31,992 nt of DNA from Folioceros fuciformis (Eukaryota > Anthocerotophyta > Anthocerotopsida > Anthocerotales). This document shows, one piece after another, positions 1 through 10,302 of this stretch. The DNA is taken from assembly GCA_049999805.1 (NCBI GenBank), contig JBNGIO010004574.1, forward strand, positions 1 to 31,992, in the 5' to 3' direction. The position numbers were made by a program, and so were the translations under genes. A model generated the notes under the pieces. That model did no database searches, was not told where the DNA came from, and saw nothing but the letters and a program-made list of their open reading frames with translations. The stretch's first letter is position 1. Every line of letters begins with the position of its first letter.

Positions 1-974
1 GATACAAACGCCATACCTGCAAGCCCTGCTACACCGCTCTTCCGTGACAATCTCATGATGAACAGCTCAGCCTGCAGAAGAGCAAGAGATGAAGCCATGT
101 GAGTCAGGCAGCCGGAAGGGAAGGGGAGCTGGTGACTGTGGGTGACTTGTGGAATCCGTGAGGAAGCAAACCTGGTCGTCAGCATGATGTGCCGTTAGCA
201 AGATAGGGATGCCGTTGAGTTCGCATTTGTGCTGAAGCAAGGTGTATCTGCAGACGACGAGAGGTGGAATGGAAGGGGTACCCGGGATGACTGGCTGGGT
301 GGTGCAGGAGAGTGACATTGTATACCTGGCTGAAGCTAGTGAAGAGAGGCACAGCTACGGTACCTGGCATCACGTGCGGCTTCTTGCAGTTGCGGCTGGG
401 GAGGCATACCACGAGGCCAGTGGCACCGAAGTATGTCACAAGCAAATCCTTGAAACAAGAAAAGGTGAGTGAGTGAGAGTGGTGACCCAGACACATCCCG
501 AGACCTAGCAGGCTTGAGAGGAGAGAAAGCGAGGTGGAGGATGGGCTACATACCCATATCCGACACCCACTTCTGAACGCATTTGGCTTCAAGCTCGCTG
601 TTGTCCCTCAACCCGTGATCCACCACAAGACCAATCACACCTTCCGCATGGCCGGTACTGGTACACTTGCTGTTGCCCGAGTGGTTGGATCTCCACCAGC
701 GTTCCGTGAGTACGCACAGAGCCATGCTGTCTGGACCTCCGGACACAGCAATCCCTGCGCCAATTTTCATCCCACCACAGCAGCAGCGTGTGAATGAGGC
801 TCACTCCCACCCAAGTCTGCTGGAAACAGCAAAAGCAATGCAAGTCCCACCGATGCGGTCAGAGGGCAAAATCCCAGCCATGCGCATTCTCCTAGCAAAC
901 ACAGCATCGTGGTGCGCCAGAGAGTGTCCGTCCGATGCCACATCCACTTTCCTCATTCTGCCACACGCGCACAT
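1..974 (-). CDS. tilS: tRNA(Ile)-lysidine synthase (TilS), 5' part, open at left edge
   Basis: TilS converts C34 of the CAU anticodon of tRNA-Ile to lysidine using ATP and lysine; in plants the nuclear-encoded enzyme serves the plastid. Exons on the minus strand: 974-851, 754-554, 448-364, 247-172, 71-1, all with GT-AG borders and matching phases. The joined protein has the PP-loop SGGPDS at about residues 46-51, then VDHGLR, an EAARDAR/Y junction, AHHADDQ, and ELFIMRLSRKSGVAGLAGMA, all in the family's usual order. I read the last exon through a possible donor at position 16 because the family continues LAGMAF. The gene leaves the window before the C-terminal domains. The start at 974 is the first in-frame ATG but gives no convincing transit peptide, so an upstream exon may be missing. 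Shares a roughly 200 bp divergent promoter with the methyltransferase gene. Confidence 0.88.
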
Positions 975-1178
975 CCACAACTCCACCCAGTTGAAGTTGA
1001 GGCAGCTTTCTGCAGCAAACACGACCCCTTAAACCCTGAACCCTAGAAACGTTCTGGCCATTTCCATCTCCGCCAAGGTTGCTGGTGGCCTTGGCCTGGG
1101 CTAGGCTGGGCTGGGCTGGGCCTGGCCAGGGGTGGAACGTGCACTCTGTAGCGCGCCTGATATTTATATCAAGCAAGC
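975..1178. promoter_or_regulatory. Divergent intergenic promoter with telo-box-like motif
   Basis: Short spacer between the TilS start (minus) and the methyltransferase start (plus). It holds AAACCCTGAACCCTAGAAAC at 1031-1050, a telo-box-like element, a GGCTG-type pentamer repeat at about 1105-1125, and a TATTTATA stretch at 1161-1168. That A/T stretch is only about 10 bp before the ATG at 1179, so if it is a TATA box the mRNA would begin at or after that ATG. Assignment of the sites is inference. Confidence 0.4.
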
Positions 1179-2417
1179 ATGAACATGTCGTTGGCTCCTC
1201 CAACAGGCACCCTGCTCACCGTGATCAGGCCCAGGCAAGGTCCCGTTGCGTCGTTGCGGAGCGGAACAGCTTGGGGCCAGGAGCAGCCGCGGCGGCAGCA
1301 GCAGACGCTCCCTTCCAGGCAGACGTCGTCTAGGCGGTCTGGCTGGGGCATTCGGGCAAGGGCAAGGGCAAGGGCAGAGGCAAAGGCAGGAGGGGCAGCG
1401 GGGGATCGAAGCAGGCCTTGGACCTCGTGGGCTGCGGTCCCGGCAAGCAGCAGCCGCACCAGCAGCAGCATCAGTAGCAGCAGCAGGCCCTGGAGCAGCA
1501 AGCTTCCTTCATCATGGGAGGAAGTGAGTCCCGTGAAGGTGGCTGTGTGGGTGAGCGCGGCCATGGCCGGCGCGGCCTTGCTGCAGCTGCTGGGCCGGGC
1601 GGTGCTGTTCAACCCGGCAGTGTGGATGTACGCCACCTGGTGGCTAGTGGTGTGGCCGCTCCCGGCGGCCGTGGCTTTGGGCGCCGCCTGCCTGCTCATC
1701 GGCGTGCGGCAGGTTAAAGGCAAGGCGCGGGAATGGGAGCAGGTGGTGGCGCTCTGCGGAGGGCTGCTCTGGCTCGTCCTGGTGCCCCTGGCTAGCGTGC
1801 ACGGCTATGTGGACGGCTGGCCGCTCCTGCTCTGGGCCCTCTACGTGGCCTTCTTCTTCATCAACGCCGTCCTCAGGCTACGTCTCTACGGCCAGCTGAG
1901 CCCCCAGGCGGCGACGGAGGAGTCTCAGGAGAAGGACCTGAAATGGAGCAGGGCGCCCGCGCCGTCGCTGGCTGCGAAGCTGGCCTTTGTCGGCAGCGTG
2001 GCTGCGGGCCACTGGCTGGCGGCGTTCGAGGCCCAGCCGCTGCTCTTGAGCTGGGACTTCGGCTGGACCTCCAAGCTGGCTGCCTCCTTGCTTCTTCTGG
2101 CCTTCGTGCTGCACTGGAACGGGACCTGGTTCCTGGGCAAGTACTCTAACCGCCTCATCAGGCCCAGGGCTGTGGTTATGTTCGGCCCTTACAGATTCGT
2201 GAGGCATCCTATCTACGGGAGCTACATGCTGCTGTTCGCAGGCTACTGCGTCGCTTTGAGGGCCTATTGGAGTCTCCTGTTGCTCACTCTGGCTTGCTGG
2301 CTCTACTACGAGCAGCGGATTAAGCTGGAGGAGGAACAGTTAGTGGACGCTTTTGGTAATCTTTACACCAACTACAGGGGGAGGGTGAGGAAGAAGTATC
2401 TGCCATTTCTGCTGTAG
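1179..2417 (+). CDS. ICMT/PEMT-type membrane methyltransferase, intronless
   Basis: A 412-residue single-exon protein. The C-terminal third carries the signature of the isoprenylcysteine carboxyl methyltransferase / phospholipid methyltransferase superfamily: GPYRFVRHPIY at about 336-346, then a hydrophobic segment at 350-377 and the EEEQL...FGNLYTNYR block at 384-400, which together bind S-adenosylmethionine. Hydrophobic segments lie at about 121-143, 148-175, 186-206, 212-231, 263-283 and 299-312, so it is a multipass membrane enzyme. Residues 1-115 are rich in Arg, Ser and Ala with few acids, which could be a plastid transit peptide. They include an Arg-Ala tract (58-70) and a Ser tract (90-107) encoded by simple repeats. 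The substrate cannot be told from sequence; true ICMT is one option but the long N-terminal part is unlike it. An internal start near the AMAGAAL segment (about residue 129) is possible. Confidence 0.8.
   Translation: MNMSLAPPTGTLLTVIRPRQGPVASLRSGTAWGQEQPRRQQQTLPSRQTSSRRSGWGIRARARARAEAKAGGAAGDRSRPWTSWAAVPASSSRTSSSISSSSRPWSSKLPSSWEEVSPVKVAVWVSAAMAGAALLQLLGRAVLFNPAVWMYATWWLVVWPLPAAVALGAACLLIGVRQVKGKAREWEQVVALCGGLLWLVLVPLASVHGYVDGWPLLLWALYVAFFFINAVLRLRLYGQLSPQAATEESQEKDLKWSRAPAPSLAAKLAFVGSVAAGHWLAAFEAQPLLLSWDFGWTSKLAASLLLLAFVLHWNGTWFLGKYSNRLIRPRAVVMFGPYRFVRHPIYGSYMLLFAGYCVALRAYWSLLLLTLACWLYYEQRIKLEEEQLVDAFGNLYTNYRGRVRKKYLPFLL
1345..1500 (+). repeat. Simple repeats inside the methyltransferase N-terminus
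   Basis: Two short repeat tracts lie in the coding sequence: a GGGCAA hexamer series near 1351-1385 (giving alternating Arg-Ala) and imperfect CAG/AGC triplets near 1446-1500 (giving Ser-rich sequence). Such tracts vary in length between individuals and suggest that this part of the protein is under weak constraint. Confidence 0.6.
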
Positions 2418-2665
2418 ATGCAAGGCAAGTCCAGGCGGCATACAGATTCTTAACAACACCACTTGGGAGGAGTTACTGTTTATGTCACCTAAGGCTTATG
2501 GTGTACCATGTCCAGAGTCTGCTGCTGTCAATAGTAGGAGACCTACCTTGATTTCTCAAAATCCCTGGGATGCTCGAGGCCCTGTGCCAAGCTCTCAAGC
2601 TTGTTTTCCCGCCTGCAGCTTGTTCTGTGGCAACCAATGATTCCCCCTTCTCTCTCTTCATCCCC
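2418..2665. other. Convergent intergenic spacer
   Basis: 248 bp between the stop codons of two convergent genes, the methyltransferase (plus) and the CNOT9-like gene (minus). It should hold both 3' untranslated regions. No further gene or clear polyadenylation signal was recognised. Confidence 0.5.
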
Positions 2666-5600
2666 TCATACCATGATCATTCCCCTGCGTCCAGGGGCCA
2701 GGTCAAGCTCTCGTTTGCGAGCAGCTGAATCCCACATTTCCACGTTCAGGTTCACTGGGCGCAACGGGGTGTCATCCTCTGCCTCAGCTGCTTTGTCGTT
2801 AGGAGTTTGCATGGAGAAAGTCTTCAGATCCTGTGACCAACTCAAGGTATCTTCTTCCATCAGGTTCATGGACTGGGTTTCTGCCGCTTGCACTTGTCCA
2901 TACAAGGTGAAGCCAAGGTTGCCATCAGTCATCTGTAACTCCGCCAAGTGTTGGTACTGATTAGTACTCGCAGTCATGCCGAAAGTTGTCAGATGGATCT
3001 GCTCCTCCTTCTTGACTTTGATCCCATATTGTATCAGAGTACCTCCTGCTGAACGGGACGCTGACCCAACAACTCTATCCAGTTTGGAGGACCTGCTAAC
3101 CGAAGTGTTCAGTTTTACCTCGTCCGCATCGGAAAAGAGAATAGGAGCGAAGTCCGCTCCACTCTGCAGCTGGAAATCTGGCGGAGCAGGTTCATCGTCC
3201 AGCCGATCAAACCGACGGAGTTCCTCCCGTGCCTCTACATTGGGCTGAGACTGTGGTCCTATGGCAAGTCTGTCCATGCCGTTTGCTTGGTTGTTCCACT
3301 CCATGAAAATGCCTGGCTTGTATGAGTTGGAGTGATCACCCCCCGTTATTGGCGAAGGACTGCGTGACGGCTGGTTCCTGACATTATGCCCTGTGTTCCC
3401 CATTTGCGGCGCATATTTGCGAACGCCTGGGGAGGCAAGCGCTTGAGAAGTTCCTCCTGTGCAGAGCAATAGCTGGCGATGTATCTGACGCACTATCGGA
3501 TACGTCTGCGGACCATAGCATATCAGGAATGGAAGCCTTTCATCCCAGCCAGGTTTAGAACCGATTTGAAGGAAAGATGGCCTAGCTTATGCAAGCACTT
3601 ACCTGTAATATATCCTGGAAGGTGCCGTCTTTCATCTCACGCGGTAAACCCTGTATAATCAGTTTGAGGGCCCTGACAACAATTCCGCATACTGTAGTTT
3701 AAGGTCTTCGAGATGTTATCAGGAATGGGGCAAATGCGAAGAGTTTGAGTCCTGCCAGACGTGCGGAAATTGAGCCTGCTAAGCCTAGACGTACCGTGGA
3801 TGCTGGCACAGCGCCAAGTAAGACCGGATAATGTGAAATACGAGCCTTGGAGAGAAACATGGTGCTGTGCCGAGGACCATCACCTGCAGCTCACAAACAA
3901 GAGTGCCCGCAGGAAAGTTGGTGGTCAAATTTCTGCAGCTAGCACAATTGCACAAATGCTGCAGAAGCTCTTGAACTAAATTGTCAACTGGAACTGGCAC
4001 TGACCATGTCTTCATAGAGTTTCAGAATAAGCTCAAGGTCGTTAGAGCCTTCGTCACATATTGCATTGAGGCCATAATCATGTAGATAAATGCACTCCAA
4101 AGTGTGCAGGGCAACCTACAGTAATAATATTCAAGATTATCTAGATGGAAATTGTTTCACAAGGGAGACTTAGTCTACGTTTCCAATCCTGGACTATGGA
4201 CAGCGGCCACATGTATGTGCATATGTAGACATGTATCCAGGGCAATACAGTTCTTACCACTTTTGCCACTTCAATTCCAAACTCCGCGACATGAATGCAG
4301 AGGCCTACAATGCCGCTTTCTAGTGCCCATGTGATGACATAATCTTCACGACTCTGTCAAAAGCCAACAATAGAACTTAGTACAGGCACGCAGAAGCGAT
4401 AAAGCAACAAAGCGGCCGCTTGCCGCATAGATTAAATGTGGATCATATGGCCTATGCACCTGGCAGAGTATGGCGAATACAGAAAGGCATGCTGCTCGCA
4501 GCTCCTCGAACGCTTCTTCCGTGTACTTCGAGTTAATGAAAGGAATGAGGTAGTTGGGCAAGAGAGCTGCCAAAATAGATCAGCCTTAGTACTAACATGA
4601 GTCCTACAATGCGCAGTAAATCACACAGCCAGTAATTGCATCCCGCCTTCGATTGTAGCAGCACAGCTATCCACACCATGAGGGAAATCAGGTTGATGTT
4701 TGAAAAACTCAAAACTACCAGCAACGAAATCTTCACGGGTCTCCGAGTTTGAAGCGATGGTCTGAAGTTGCAATGTAAGTTAGGCAGAAAGGAGGAGTTA
4801 GAACCGTATACGTATGTGGGCGCAGTATTAAGCACGCTTGTAAATGTTAAAGATGTGTACACGTTGACCTGCAAGAGAGTAACTACATTGCTAAGGCGCT
4901 TTGCTCCTCTCTGATTGAGCTCACCATCAGCCAGCTTCTGGTGTCCGGATAGCAATTCCTAAATGGCCCACGTCGAAACACTGTTCAGGTATGTTTATCA
5001 TACTTTCCATTCGGTAGTATGCTTTGAGTCAATTGATCAGTCCTGACCTGGAGTAATGTGTTGACGGTTGTAAAAGAGCTGAATAAATAGAAGGCGGCCT
5101 CACGGTAGTAAGGGGGGTCTTCCTTGCATTTCTGCCAGGAACAGTCCACTTACATGCTGCTCACAAGGATTATTGATGCAATACAACTCTACCAAGTGTG
5201 CCACCAGCGTGTATCAAATGTCATCCGGTGCTGATGAGGGAGTTAGGTGTTGAAGAAAGTAGCTTACAACCAGGGTATAATTCTACCTCGATCAGATGTC
5301 TACTTATGCTCCGTAGGGTGGCCTCGCGAAGTTCAGGGTCCTGCAAATTCACAATCGCTTCACAAATTCCCATTGGGCGTCTTGACCAGCATTTTTGCTT
5401 TGAGCGCCGCCTGCCAGATCTGCTTGACGCTGTACTACCTGCAGGCAAAGGAATGGCAGTCTTGCTCGTGATCCCCTCGAAAAAACCCTGTCAAATTCGT
5501 GTATATGGTGATGGATATAGTATGCTGTTCTGCTGTGATTTAACAATTCCCCGCAACGTGTGAAACATAAAATTCCCGTCGTCTGCACCGCTCTGCAGTG

Positions 5601-6231
5601 CGTCATCAGACAAACTGACAGAACTCTTTGGACAGATCCGAGAATGTCAACCAGATATATCGGACTCCATCGACTGCCCGGGCTCACGTATAGTGAAGCA
5701 GAGAACAGAATACCGTGGATCGATAAACACTACTAGGTTCTGGATATAGATGGCAACATCCAGCTTACAGCACATCGCTCTAAGCATCTTTGACGTGTTA
5801 GCCTGGCTGCGCCCGGAGCCTCGATTCTCTTCTCTCGGGACTGCAGCTCTTGTTATGAAACCTACTTGCATCGCAATGCTTAAAAGATGGAGCAAACAAC
5901 GGATAGGGCTACCTGAGAGATCACCTGTCTCCTGGGAGGTCAGGGAAACACAGCTGGAGTCACTGGTATCACACGCTGCTTCCGAGGTTCCCGGATCCAG
6001 ATCTTGCACTTCAAGACATTCAGACCGCAATCTTTCATTCAGCTCGGCATTCAACCTCGCATGTCGGCGCAATCTAGCTTCCATTTGATACAGTAGTGCT
6101 CGCTGCGCTTCCGCCGTCGACGTCGCTAGTTTCTTCTGGTCCCAAAATGTGTGAAACGGGGCATCCATGACAATCGCTTCCTCTAGCTCATCCTGGTCAG
6201 GCAATCGGAAGTCCATTTCTGCGGGATCCAT
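2666..6231 (-). CDS. Divergent CNOT9/Rcd1 (CAF40) family protein with long terminal extensions
   Basis: CNOT9 is the armadillo-repeat subunit of the CCR4-NOT deadenylase that docks repressor proteins and RNA. I joined 12 exons (minus): 6231-5925, 5438-5287, 5131-5048, 4958-4869, 4761-4719, 4566-4460, 4353-4258, 4115-4005, 3932-3895, 3845-3795, 3672-3603, 3505-2666. All borders are GT-AG and all phases agree, giving about 662 residues; the usual length is about 300. The core, roughly residues 130-400, follows the family block by block: LQDPELREATLRSISRHL, then TIASNSETREDFVA, LLPNYLIPFI, SREDYVITWALESGIVGLCI, HDYGLNAICDEG, IIRSYLALCQHPRALKLI and LPREMKDGTFQDILQ. Identity looks low, so this is a divergent paralogue rather than the standard subunit. 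The first 103 residues are acidic then helical. The last 250 or so are polar, probably disordered, and match nothing I know. The 486-bp first intron could hide another exon. Confidence 0.8.
3846..3894 (-). other. 49-bp intron in the CNOT9-like gene
   Basis: Shortest intron found. The donor reads GTGAGC and the acceptor CCAAG. Removing it restores the QLS...LLVFHIIRSYLAL spacing expected of CNOT9, whereas the alternatives hit stop codons or give the wrong phase. Confidence 0.65.
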
Positions 6232-7334
6232 CAGATTCAGCTCTCAGTCCCTGCGAGGGCTGTACAGTGTACACTACTCCATACGCAATACCTTTTATTC
6301 TGCACACAGCCGCTCATCACGCAAGGCCCTGGGCAATCACGACGAGCAAACGCAACTCTCGACTGTCCCTACACGTTCTGATTTAAGATAGCGTTCCAAA
6401 ACGTTCTCCGATGCATTTCTTCCAGCGGTGAGTCGTTCAAAATCTTCCAGCCGTTCCAAATGCACAAGCTAGGATTGTAAACCGACGTTAGACTACTAGA
6501 AGTAGCTAGGTCTGTGGCTTCCCTCCGTCGGTGAAGCCTGGGTCGTCGTGTTCCGACTCTGATTGCAGCAGAAGGCGCGGATTAGGAGGAGCCTTGACCA
6601 CGGAGCCTCAACCTTTCTCTCTCTAAGTCTCAAGGGACTCCGGAGTCCGATCTAAGTCTAACCTTTACACGGTTAACGTCAGGTAGTGGTTTTCGAAGGA
6701 TTATAAGTCTATCTGGTTAGGCAACCCTGACAGCACAAGCGTCTGACCGCTTGCGGGGTGACTGTACGAACTTATCCAAGTTTAATACAATTATTTGTTC
6801 ATTCACCATGCTCATAGCATGTATGAAAGCAGAGGATGCTAGACCCTTATGCCTAGATCTAACAAGATTAGAATATACCTGTAAACAGTTAACCGTTTAA
6901 AGGTTTTGTGAACGGTTCACTGAATCTATCTATACCTTTGAGATGGAGAAAAATCCTTTGAACACTTTTGCATTGAAATTTAGAGGCATCCATTCTGATT
7001 GTGCAAGATCAGGAGGCGGGAAGCTTAGCACATGCCATTCCAAAGGTTTACTGTCTATTGTGCCTGCCGGATAGAGCAACCACTACATCAGGGCTAGTAC
7101 TCGAAGTGGTGCACGACACTAGATTACTTTCATACCTTTATATAGCCAGGTGCAGTTATGTTCCAAAGCAGTAGAGATAACTCCTGATCTCTATTTTTTG
7201 AGGGTGTGAACATAGGGGTCTATTCACTGAAATCTGGGTATTTCTGCGTGTGAGAAAAGGCATTCACTTCCATTTCAAGAAGCTTTATCCAGAGGATGTC
7301 CAGACGAAAAGTGGGTGCATCCGTACTCAGAATT
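6232..7334. other. Intergenic: CNOT9-like promoter and MurC 3' flank
   Basis: About 1.1 kb without coding signal on either strand. The middle part (about 6770-7200) is AT-rich. It contains a near-palindrome AAACAGTTAACCGTTT around 6883-6898 and a GGTTAACGTC at about 6671; both resemble MYB-type binding sites, and their role as regulators of the CNOT9-like gene is speculation. No RNA gene was recognised. Confidence 0.4.
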
Positions 7335-10245
7335 TCAGATCGTAGCGCTGGAAGATAGAGATTCCAGGAGCCTAGGACCCACAGTCGTGATGTCCCCTGC
7401 ATCATAAGAAGCAGACCAGCTGATGGGCATTAGCCTGCTAGCTAGAGTGTAAACCAAAGAATTTGAGGGCAACGCTTTGCTGATGGCACAGAAATATGTT
7501 GTCCGACCGACCTGCCCCTAGAGTTAACAGAATTATGTCACACTGTCCTGCATTGCAAGTGGCTGCAACTTCCCAAGATAACCTCTTCACGACATCTTCC
7601 TGACACCCAAGAAAGCGGATGCTCAAATTCGCTCAAACTACTGCATCTCACACAAGATTTGCAAAGCGATGTGGCAGGTACCAGTTCTTGGATGTAGACG
7701 GCAGGGGGACCCATGATAGCGGTCGCCAAATTTTGCCCACTAATGTTCCACAAGTTCTCTTCACGAGCAGAATAGACCTGCATTCCGACCATACGACAAA
7801 CTCTAGGCATGAAATTCTGCAGGAAGGGCACGGACCTTTCTGGTAAGATCATTAAGAGGGATGAGTATGTCTGGAAAATGCACACTTTTGTGATGATAAC
7901 CCTGTCTGCAGCACTGAAGGCAGGAGCAAAATCTTCAAGCAACTTCGCCAGCCGGCTATAGGACCAGTCTGCCATCCACTGTCAGTTTCTACCTCCCAGT
8001 AAGCAGATTTTCTTTCACAACCGATGTCTGAGAATTTACGATGTCAGGTTGAGACCTGTAAGTGTGAGGTTGAAACACCACCCAAATGGGCTGCTGGTCG
8101 AATCTTTGTCTGGCTGCTTGAAGAACAGCACGGACTTCGGTAGGGTGATGAGCATAGTCATCAAAAATCTGGCATCTTCTGGCTGCACCAACAAACTCAA
8201 ATCTGCGACGAACTCCTCCAAAGTCACTCAATATTCTGCTGGCTGCCTCTGCTGAATCCCTCATCATTTTCAATTGTGCTGTCCCATCACCAGCCCTCTT
8301 CTCCTGGACGGACAGTAAGGATACAGCAACGAGTACCTGGGAACAAGGTACATCAGAACTTCTCCTGAATGAGCAAGCTCTAAGTAAGAAGGCAGGTGTT
8401 TGAGCTGGCGGAATTCGGCCATACTGCTAGGGAATTCAACACATTATGAGTTCCTGGAATACGTAGGCTGATTCTTGCCATCGGCGCACCATCATGTACC
8501 TGCAAAGGATAGAAGCAAGGTGCCGAGATTGTCAGAGACTTCATGTCAAAGAATAGTAACATTTGAAGAACTTCAAAGCAAGTGCTTTTACCGCAACATA
8601 ATCTGATCCACCCCGCACATTCGGAGCGAGCAGTAGGGCCTGCCAGTCATTTTCCTTGCCTAATCCGTATGTGACAACTTGGTATGGAGCCTTCTTGTCA
8701 AGCCAGGATGCCCGGCAGTTCGGCATTGACTCATTGTTCTCCTCAAACGCTCTTGCCAGAGACTTAGATCCAGCACTGCACCCACAAAGTTTACAATATA
8801 TGAGGCCACTGGCAAGCAGTGCGAGTCCATTACCCAAGCTACATTTACCACTCAATGCTCGGCATCCATGGAAGAGTTGAGGTCGTCAGAAAGTGCAAAA
8901 GAGATGAAGAGAACCTGTCACCACAAAGCACAAGGGTTCCTCCCTCTTTGATCCGCGACACAAACTTTCTAAAGACGTTTCTCACGGAAGCCTGGCACAA
9001 GCAAAGTAACGTAGACATATCCACAAACTTTTGCACGTCTTCCTGAAGAGCATCTGGGAGAGAGGGTACCTCGTCCGGGAACATGTCCACATGTTCCCAC
9101 TCAACGTTTGTCACTATCGCCATCCATGGATCAACCCCCAGGAAGCAACTGTCGTATTCATCTGCCTGCACTCCAGTAATAAAAAGTGTGAGCGTTTGAA
9201 TGCCATAGGCCAGATAGGAGGCCTGAAGCAGCCAGATATCTAGGACAGGCTGCCCACTTCTGGAAATGCAAGTGCTAAGACAGGGTCAGTCTTAAACAGA
9301 CCTCTAGCACAAAACGCCGGCCCTGCCCCACAATAGCATTTCCACCGCTAGGGAACTGAGGCACCTCTGCCCCCACGACAACTGTAATGTCCTCCCCCAG
9401 ACCCCTAAGCACCATGGCCAACATTGCTGTGGTGGTAGTCTTCCCTGCACCGACAAATGCGTCCTCAGACCTTTTGCTTCAAAAATACAAAGCAATTTGA
9501 GCAGAGAAGCACGGTCAAGTATTCCATACCATGAGAACCAGCAACAGCAACCAGCTCATATCCCTGAGTGATTTTGGCAAGCCAGGCATCCCTCTTATAT
9601 CTGACACAAAACGGAGCCTGAGCGAGCTTGTGGAATCAAACATGGGGTGAGGTTACAGCGTATGCATGATCAAGCCCGCTGCCCTCTGACTTACATAGGC
9701 ACAGCGAGGGCTCGAGCTGCTTGTAGCTCATCATTGTCCTCCGGTACTGCGCTGGACACCACCACAGCGTCAGGCTTGAAACCTTCAGAGTCTTGTAGCA
9801 GGCTGGCACAGTGACCCACATGCACCGTTGCTCCTTCCTCTTGCAGAGCCTTCATCCGCTCGTTCCAGGTTGCATCAGATCCACTTACCCGCCACCCCTG
9901 CATGCATTTCATGTGCATCTCATTTCAAGCTCCAGGCTGCCAAGGAAAAGCACTCTATGCCGACAGTACTATGGATGAACCCATGGATGGTACCTGCTTC
10001 AGAGCAACCAATGCGAGAGCCGACAGCCCAGTCCCTCCAATCCCAATGAAATGGACTCTGCCTGGCTTGCCAGTCATACTTGCTCTGGCCGCTCCCCCTG
10101 CTGCCCGACGCCTCCCATCTGCACTCCCCTTGAACCGTACTTTCGTCACCAACGCTCTCCCAGGCCGCTCCTTGCTCCTGAGCACCCCACACAACCCAAC
10201 CCGTGGTCTTGGCAACAACGGCTGGCTGCAGCTAGCCCTGAGCAT
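7335..10245 (-). CDS. murC: UDP-N-acetylmuramate--L-alanine ligase (MurC), plastid type
   Basis: MurC adds L-alanine to UDP-MurNAc with ATP, the first peptide step of peptidoglycan synthesis; in seedless plants nuclear Mur enzymes act in the plastid, where peptidoglycan is needed for division. Thirteen exons (minus): 10245-9994, 9897-9695, 9600-9530, 9444-9302, 9165-9070, 8991-8915, 8775-8592, 8499-8425, 8336-8056, 7955-7886, 7777-7682, 7599-7512, 7396-7335. They join without a frame break to 565 residues (bacterial MurC is about 470-490). Residues 1-60 are basic and Arg-rich, a likely transit peptide. Then [10 protein letters not shown] (about 64-73, UDP-binding Rossmann loop), AGSHGKTTTT (172-181, ATP loop), ADEYD and [14 protein letters not shown] in the central domain, [22 protein letters not shown] (ligase C-terminal domain), QPHTYSRL, YSAREEN and TLGAGDIT near the end. 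All hallmark residues are present. Two in-frame ATGs upstream (10293, 10302) are alternative starts. Introns are 78-139 bp. Confidence 0.95.
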
Positions 10246-10302
10246 CGCACCTCCCCTCTGCACCTGATGGTGAATGCATGCCCCTACACCCATCTTCCCC
10301 AT

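Noticed and set aside
1169-1723. 184-codon minus-strand open frame
   Set aside because: Exactly antisense to the methyltransferase coding region, with repeat-derived composition and no motifs.
5647-5924. Extension of the first CNOT9-like exon by continued reading
   Set aside because: The frame ends in a stop with no donor in the right phase for the next sure exon; the donor at 5924 fits phase and start of the next exon. Kept as a finding only.
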